DNA of 19,845 nucleotides from positions 1 to 19,845 of the forward strand of contig CANHBE010000019.1 of the NCBI GenBank assembly GCA_947458575.1. The letters are read 5' to 3'. The translations under genes were made by a program, and so were the position numbers. Below the pieces are notes generated by a model that saw only the letters and a program-made list of their open reading frames with translations, was not told the DNA's origin and made no database searches. This document shows, one piece after another, positions 15,304 through 19,845 of this stretch. The stretch is from Flavobacteriaceae bacterium. GTDB taxonomy: Bacteria; Bacteroidota; Bacteroidia; Flavobacteriales; Flavobacteriaceae. Position 1 is the first letter of the stretch, and every line of letters begins with the position of its first letter.

Positions 15304-16417
15304 ATGAAACGAATTTTATCACTTTTAATATTACTTACATTAATTTCTTACACCAATGTATTTGCATGGGGTCACAAGGGTCACTCATTGGTTGCTGAGG
15401 TGGCATTCAAATACTTGGATGCAAAGACCAAACAAAACGTTTTAAGTTACCTTAATGGTATGTCTATTGAAGAAGCTTCAAATTTGGATGGACGAGATGA
15501 GAAGTGACTCCAAATACGATTATATGAAGCCGTTTCACTATGTCAACTTTGAAAGAGGTTCTGCCATAAAAGCTATGGAAGGGGACAATATAATAAACAC
15601 GCTAAACCAAACTCTCAAAGACTTGGATAACATCAAATCAATGTCCAACAATGATATAAAGCTGCAGTTGTTTTATTTGTTTCATTTGATTGGTGACCTG
15701 CACCAACCACTTCATGTTGGTTATGGTGAAGACAAGGGTGGTAACTCTGTTCAAGTTTCTTTTTTTGGAAGAGGTTCCAACTTGCACAAGATGTGGGACA
15801 GCGAAATCATAGAATACAAAGCACTATCGCTTCAACAAGTGCTTCAGATGAATGATTACGAACCTTCAGAGTTATCAGCCATTAAATCAATTAATGTGAT
15901 GTCGTGGGTTAAAGATTCCAGAGTTTATCTTAAAGGAGCATACAATCTTAACGATGGAAAGATTGGTGATGTTTATGTGGATGCAAACTATCCTATAATG
16001 AAACAACAAATCCTTAAAGCAGGATTGAGACTTGCTAGCGTTCTGGAGCACTATTTCAAGAATGCAAATTATGTTGCATCAACCAAAAAAGATGCTGATG
16101 GTGACGATACCGAAGTCTCTGTTGCCATTGATGTAAACAAAGCATCAGAATATGAAGGTAAATTGGTTAATACATGTGCTAAGGTTTATAGCACCAAGGT
16201 TCTTGATAGCAATGGAATGACGTTCTTGAACTTGGGCGCTGAGTATCCAAACTCACCACTTACAATTGTTATCTATAGTGATTCGCTGGGTAACTTTGAT
16301 AACAAACCAGCAGATTACTATAAAGGCAAGAATATTTGCATTGCTGGAAGAATTAAAATTTATAAAGGTAAACCTGAGATTATTATTAATAATCAAAATG
16401 CTCTACAAGTCAAATAA
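15304..16417 (+). pseudogene. S1/P1-type zinc nuclease with C-terminal OB-like domain, frameshifted
   Basis: Two overlapping frames make one protein. Frame 1 (15304-15507) gives a signal peptide ending VFA and the mature start WGHKGHS, with the Trp1 and His6 zinc ligands of P1 nuclease. At about 15478-15487 (TCAAATTTGG) one extra base shifts the frame. Removing one T restores SNWMDEMRSDSKYDY. Frame 2 then carries KPFHYVNF, HLIGDLHQPLHVGYGEDKGGN and NLHKMWDSE, which together supply the remaining zinc ligands. About 110 residues follow (VNKASEYEGKLVNTCAKVY, TFLNLGAEYP, YKGKNICIAGRIKIYKGKPEIII). They resemble an OB-fold, an addition absent from basic S1/P1 nucleases. The family cleaves single-stranded nucleic acid outside the cytoplasm. 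The rest of the frame is clean, so the change is recent or a sequencing error. Confidence 0.88.
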
Positions 16418-16430
16418 TTTGGCAATTCAA

Positions 16431-16490
16431 AAACATGCCAAAGTTGAATATCTTGTTAGCCCAATATTCATAATACTTTACAGAGGTTTT
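16431..16490 (+). repeat. 60-bp post-stop repeat, copy B
   Basis: This starts 13 bases after the S1/P1 nuclease stop, the same distance as copy A from the serine recombinase stop. It matches 13071-13130 at 52 of 60 positions without gaps. It is followed directly by the terminator at 16494-16557. Confidence 0.9.
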
Positions 16491-16493
16491 TAG

Positions 16494-16557
16494 AAAAAAA
16501 AGGATGCTATAAGCCCGTGGGGTATTTTGCGAGTATACTTATAGTGTCTTTTTTTTA
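16494..16557. terminator. Bidirectional terminator between the nuclease and helix-turn-helix genes
   Basis: GCTATAAG (16505-16512) pairs with CTTATAGT (16538-16545), with one G-T pair. An A run (16494-16501) lies on the left and a T run (16549-16556) on the right, which extend the stem. The two flanking genes converge here, so termination in both directions is plausible. Confidence 0.65.
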
Positions 16558-16589
16558 TTTTAAATCGTTGTGAACCCCAATAAAATATA

Positions 16590-16617
16590 TGCTTGACAGC
16601 ATATTCAACTTTAACAT
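16590..16617 (-). repeat. Partial third copy of the post-stop repeat, inverted
   Basis: On the minus strand this reads ATGTTAAAGTTGAATAT followed by a degenerate GCTGTCAAGC. It matches the ATGCTAAAGTTGAATAT core of copies A and B, with the TTGTTAGC part diverged. It starts 9 bases after the stop of the helix-turn-helix gene, so again the repeat is placed just after a coding end. The CTTTACAGAGG end is not present. Confidence 0.6.
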
Positions 16618-16626
16618 CAATTAGAA

Positions 16627-17106
16627 TTACTCAAAATTGCTTTTATAATTCTGAAGGTTATTCCAAAACTTATCAAAGCTCGCATAATTGATACCGTGAA
16701 TCAAATCAAATCTATCAGATACTGGTATCTTGTTGGTCGTTTTATCACCCAATACATTCCTTAAATCAGCAATTAGCATTCGGTTCGTTACCCTTGAGTT
16801 GAATCGCTCTTCAAGCAGCATTCTCTTTTGGGTCAACTTGTCTTCAATAGGGGCGCTATCAGCGACTTTTAACTCCGTTAAATCTGCTTGTTCTTCCGCA
16901 ACATTATCTTGGCTTATTTGGCTTAATATGAGCTTGTAATGCTTTTCAACGGTGGCCTTGGCAACACCAGAAAGTTCTTGAATCTTTCTGATGGTTATTT
17001 TTTGATTATCAACCATGAGTTGCTTGATAGCTGTTGTAATAACTTCAATTTTATCTGCTTGTAACTGGGTATTTTTGTTTTGTCCTACACCTTTATGATT
17101 TTGCAC
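16627..17106 (-). CDS. Helix-turn-helix protein, possibly replication or plasmid-control related
   Basis: This encodes 159 residues if translation starts at the GTG (17106-17104), the first recognised start in the frame. GAGG lies 10 bases upstream, though Bacteroidota rarely use such sites. Residues about 36-58 (KITIRKIQELSGVAKATVEKHYK) form a TetR- or resolvase-like helix-turn-helix. The rest is charged and helical, with a C-terminal DRFDLIHGINYASFDKFWNNL. The reading frame is open for 55 more codons upstream, to 17271, without ATG, GTG or TTG. It therefore overlaps the end of the polymerase-like gene, one base back in frame. A perfect 16-bp inverted repeat straddles the start. Possible explanations are a lost upstream start, a formerly fused protein, or GTG initiation. 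Function is inferred only from the motif and the neighbour. Confidence 0.65.
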   Translation of the reverse strand: MQNHKGVGQNKNTQLQADKIEVITTAIKQLMVDNQKITIRKIQELSGVAKATVEKHYKLILSQISQDNVAEEQADLTELKVADSAPIEDKLTQKRMLLEERFNSRVTNRMLIADLRNVLGDKTTNKIPVSDRFDLIHGINYASFDKFWNNLQNYKSNFE

Positions 17107-17211
17107 TACATATACACCTCGTTGACTGTCTTTCTCTTCTTCTCCCTCTTCCTTGCCCTTGTTGTACTTATTATTGTATTTAGTGTATTGGGAACAAGGT
17201 GTAGGACAAAA
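17078..17211. repeat. Perfect 16-bp inverted repeat with 102-bp spacer
   Basis: TTTTGTCCTACACCTT at 17078-17093 and its exact complement at 17196-17211. One arm is within the first codons of the helix-turn-helix gene and the other is about 90 bases upstream of its start. In the minus-strand frame the arms read FCPTP and KGVGQN. It could be an operator pair, a replication site, or ends of a small invertible segment. Confidence 0.85.
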
Positions 17212-17252
17212 TTCTTTTTGGGATGAAATTAAATTAGCGCACCAATGAAACG

Positions 17253-19004
17253 CTATATAATTGATTCCGATTCAACCATATTTTGAACTGCTCTTCTGAG
17301 CTCAATATCAAAACCCAACTGGTTGCTTTCTCTTGAAAGCCGATTCATGATTCCAAGTTTGCTTTTTATATTGCTCCAATATTTTTCATAAACTAGTGGC
17401 ACAAATACCAAGTGACCATACCTTGTCCAGAATTCGATATCAGAATAGCCCAAGTCCCTAATCTCAATAGCTGTTAGCTCAAGTATGTTAACATTGGTAT
17501 CAACCACATCAACTTCTTGAACCACTTCTTCTTCAATTTGAGTTTGTTGGCTCCATGATATTTTGTGTTCTTCATTGACGCCATACAAGTTGGTTATCTT
17601 GAGCGTGTACTCCAAACCAATCTTACTGAATTCTTCTTTTACAATGGCTAGTATGGCCTCATAGTCGCTTCTTTTGATGATTAGCGAATCATGCTTGGTC
17701 AAACAGAAATACTTGAGCCTCTTAACTCGTTTCAAGATGTTATCAATAAACAAATCCGATTCGATTCTTTGTAACATAATTGAGAATTGATTGTCACCAT
17801 GAGCCTTCTTATAATCATCAATCCAACCAACAACGCTGGGGAATAGCTCCTTGATTTTCTTCTTATAAGCCGAATTATTTCTTCTTGAACTAAACATTAC
17901 TTCAAACATGAGACTTTTCCCGTTTTTAGCGCTTTTAAGGCTCAAATTACTTGCGATATAAGCATATAGATTCCCGCTTACAGAAAGCTCCTTAAATAGC
18001 TTATAATCAATTGTGTTGAGGTGACTTTTAAGCAAGTTGGTTAACAATACAAATTGTGAGTTTGATAAATCGATTTGTATAAGGTCATTCTGCAAACAAA
18101 TGGCATCAACAAGAATAGAAGCCATGTTGGTCAAGTTGGTGTCCAAGCGATTATTGGTTGTGTTTCGCTTTGCATCTAAGCTATTGTATCGTAGTCTGTC
18201 AAGACTATTCTTGTAATGCATTTTCATGGTTACTTTCTTATCGGCTATAAACTTTGATGGATAAACTACTTTGTATATTTTATCGTCTTTAATCAAACAC
18301 TGACCAGCCAATAAACTTGATATTACTTTCTGAGTATTCTGAAACAACTCTACTCCATTGCTTGAACGTACTTTTATTGAAGGAGGTAATATTTCATTAT
18401 CAACTATAAACTCATCTATGGTAAGCTCTTCTATTCTTTTAAGTGCTATATCATACAATAAATCATACTGTATGTTAAGTGTATTTATGTCATCTGTAAA
18501 CCACTTTCTATAGGTATAATTCTCTTGTGTTTCATTCTTTATAATATCCTTGTAAGTCAATGTAGATAAGGGTTCCCAATATTTTTCCTTACATAGTACA
18601 TTGATTGGATTTGAATCAAGATTTACAAGAAGGGATTGACTGGGTTTGGATAGATTAGAAACATACTTGGGGTTGACTACATAATCATATGATTTATGAA
18701 TAACTTGACATGGTGTTCCTGAACGTATTACAACATTGTTATCAAGAAGCACATTTAACCACTTGTAGTATTTATCATCAAAAGCTTTGATTAAATAATT
18801 CTGTGGTTTAGGTGTTGGAATGGTTGCATCCCAATGTTCCGCTATTGAATCACGATATAGTATACCAACAAATTTGTAGCAATGTGATATTTGTGTTTTG
18901 GTTAGGGGTAATTGTTTGATGTCATCACGAAGTTGCATTGGCAATGTGACATAGGATTCTCTTGTAGTTTTTGGTCGTATTTGACCAGCTGAATTTCTTT
19001 TCAA
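17253..19004 (-). CDS. Divergent family A DNA polymerase-like protein
   Basis: This encodes 583 residues. The order of motifs resembles family A polymerase palms by recall. NNRLDTNLTNMA at 284-295 fits the GRLhsxxTN region. IDLSNSQ at 311-317 fits motif A, with Asp312 as a metal ligand. KSLMFEVMFS at 363-372 fits motif B. LQRIESDLFID at 411-421 fits the IQGxxAD region. KHDSLIIKR at 437-445 fits motif C, with Asp439. The N-terminal 280 residues (RPKTTRESYVTLP onward) match no 3'-5' exonuclease that I recognise. Many Bacteroidota element proteins carry this 'DxxNSQ...HDS' pattern without assigned function. The start is TTG at 19004: an in-frame stop lies just upstream, and the nearby ATG is in another frame. 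The G-rich hairpin at 19057-19101 lies upstream. It may copy or prime element DNA. Confidence 0.6.
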   Translation of the reverse strand: MKRNSAGQIRPKTTRESYVTLPMQLRDDIKQLPLTKTQISHCYKFVGILYRDSIAEHWDATIPTPKPQNYLIKAFDDKYYKWLNVLLDNNVVIRSGTPCQVIHKSYDYVVNPKYVSNLSKPSQSLLVNLDSNPINVLCKEKYWEPLSTLTYKDIIKNETQENYTYRKWFTDDINTLNIQYDLLYDIALKRIEELTIDEFIVDNEILPPSIKVRSSNGVELFQNTQKVISSLLAGQCLIKDDKIYKVVYPSKFIADKKVTMKMHYKNSLDRLRYNSLDAKRNTTNNRLDTNLTNMASILVDAICLQNDLIQIDLSNSQFVLLTNLLKSHLNTIDYKLFKELSVSGNLYAYIASNLSLKSAKNGKSLMFEVMFSSRRNNSAYKKKIKELFPSVVGWIDDYKKAHGDNQFSIMLQRIESDLFIDNILKRVKRLKYFCLTKHDSLIIKRSDYEAILAIVKEEFSKIGLEYTLKITNLYGVNEEHKISWSQQTQIEEEVVQEVDVVDTNVNILELTAIEIRDLGYSDIEFWTRYGHLVFVPLVYEKYWSNIKSKLGIMNRLSRESNQLGFDIELRRAVQNMVESESII

Positions 19005-19056
19005 TTTTCATAATATATAAAGGCTTTGTTATGTTTGTGTTTGAGGCGTTGGTTTT

Positions 19057-19101
19057 ACCACCAGCCTTAACCCTCTGGTAATTATTCAGAGGGATGGTGG
19101 G
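19057..19101. repeat. Nested hairpin upstream of the polymerase-like gene
   Basis: A perfect inner stem CCCTCTG (19071-19077) / CAGAGGG (19087-19093) has a 9-base loop. An outer CCACC (19058-19062) / GGTGG (19096-19100) pairs across an uneven interior loop. It lies about 55-95 bases before the TTG start. It lacks a T run. It may be a structured leader or a replication-related site. Confidence 0.5.
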
Positions 19102-19845
19102 ATTTAAACTTTACTGTTTTGAACTTATATTCAATATTGATTAAAACATACTTGATAATAAATATGTTCAACAATATCAAAATCCGATAGAAAGTAAAGT
19201 CTAGTTGAAAATAAATTACGGAAGTGGAGATGTACACAAGTGTGTCAACATGCTAGTCGATAATTTGTAAAGGTGATTTAACTAAACAAGTTAAATCTGA
19301 AGTTTAAAAAAGGGTTTTAATCTAAATGTTATTTTTCTGTCTCCGTTTATGGATTGAAACCACCATAGCTCAACCAAGACATGGGACCAGTTATAACGCA
19401 AGAGCGCTATGTCCAAATATACTCAGAAAAAATGGATTTTGCAATGTTTTGACCCATCAATATGAATTGTGTAATTCCAAAACAGCCTTTGTCAGAAATG
19501 AACAAGGCTAAGGAATGTATGAAAAAACAAGCAATAGCAATCAATAAAAACTACCAACACAATAGCGATTGAAACAACACAAAAAAAGGTGCTATTATGT
19601 GCTACTTATTCAATCTTATTCACCTGCACCAGCTCTGTGACTCAAACCCGTATTCATTGTAAAACACATCGTTGAAAGCCTTGTATATAAAGCCGTTCGC
19701 AAGGGCTTGAAGTATTTTGCTCAGAATTTAGTTAATATGAGCATTGCAGCAAACAACCTGAACCAACTTGGCCTAGAGTTAATTGCATGCATAATTTGGT
19801 ATTTGTTTGATATAGAACTAAGTTTGTTAAAATTTAAAAAAAAAC
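19102..19845. other. A+T-rich stretch without a recognisable gene
   Basis: I find no gene here that I can support. A 61-codon open frame at 19326-19511 (plus strand) has no motif or context. From 19641 a frame stays open to the window edge (68 codons), with an ATG at 19737 and text such as KAVRKGLKYFAQNLVNMS. It could be the start of a gene continuing past the edge or a decayed remnant. No tRNA, IS end or tandem array was seen. The missing 3' part of the tyrosine recombinase gene is not here. Confidence 0.5.

Noticed and set aside
15476..15487. A AAT TTG in the S1/P1 nuclease looked like a -1 ribosomal slippage site
   Set aside because: The second frame is reached by skipping one base (+1), not by slipping back one, so the heptamer cannot explain it. 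A one-base insertion is simpler.
17253..17271. Programmed -1 frameshift between the polymerase-like gene and the helix-turn-helix frame
   Set aside because: The frames differ by -1 and overlap, but no X XXY YYZ heptamer lies in the short overlap, so only the open frame itself is reported.
19326..19511. 61-codon plus-strand frame
   Set aside because: No recognisable motif, no promoter box, and poor codon pattern compared with neighbours.
1..19845. CRISPR array or full IS element
   Set aside because: No regularly spaced repeats and no transposase frame were found.

Overview
The window looks like a chromosomal segment of a Flavobacteriaceae bacterium, probably Flavobacterium. Support comes from several directions: a secreted protein with a C-terminal type IX secretion (T9SS) sorting signal, TAnnTTTG-type -7 promoter boxes, low G+C, small Bacteroidota-type secreted proteins, and short dispersed intergenic repeats. 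Species assignment is inference, because no search could be run.

Bases 1 to about 11190 are ordinary chromosome. In order they hold the first 38 codons of a UvrD/PcrA-type helicase (-), a secreted protein with a carboxypeptidase-regulatory-like domain (-), a secreted PNGase F-like protein with a T9SS signal and its own terminator (-), a small membrane-anchored protein (+), IMP dehydrogenase guaB (-), a P2-like cation P-type ATPase (+), an HMG-CoA lyase family protein (-), class 2 dihydroorotate dehydrogenase pyrD (-), and a tyrosine recombinase gene (+) that stops right after its HxxR box. Gaps in this part carry repeats: two copies of a dispersed element (3592-3695 and 7953-8027), a MITE-like inverted repeat (8992-9116), a 24-bp tandem repeat and heptamer-like low-complexity sequence.

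From about 11190 the DNA becomes visibly more A+T-rich and has the content of an integrated mobile element that runs off the right edge. A large serine recombinase gene starts about 60 bases after the break in the tyrosine recombinase gene, which fits integration into that gene. The element then holds an orphan 300-residue protein with a possible PD-(D/E)XK-like core, a decayed umuC fragment, a small secreted protein of unknown function, and a frameshifted S1/P1 nuclease gene with an added C-terminal domain. Beyond these lie a small helix-turn-helix protein and a 583-residue protein whose motif order resembles the palm of family A DNA polymerases. The last two suggest a replication module.

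The most unusual non-coding signal is a 60-bp repeat. It occurs exactly 13 bases after the stop codons of both the serine recombinase and the S1/P1 nuclease, and a partial third copy lies just after the stop of the helix-turn-helix gene. A perfect 16-bp inverted repeat with a 102-bp spacer overlaps the start of the helix-turn-helix gene. Its reading frame stays open for 55 codons upstream without any ATG, GTG or TTG, back into the end of the polymerase-like gene. Several genes of the element are decayed or have non-ATG starts, so it may be partly degenerate.
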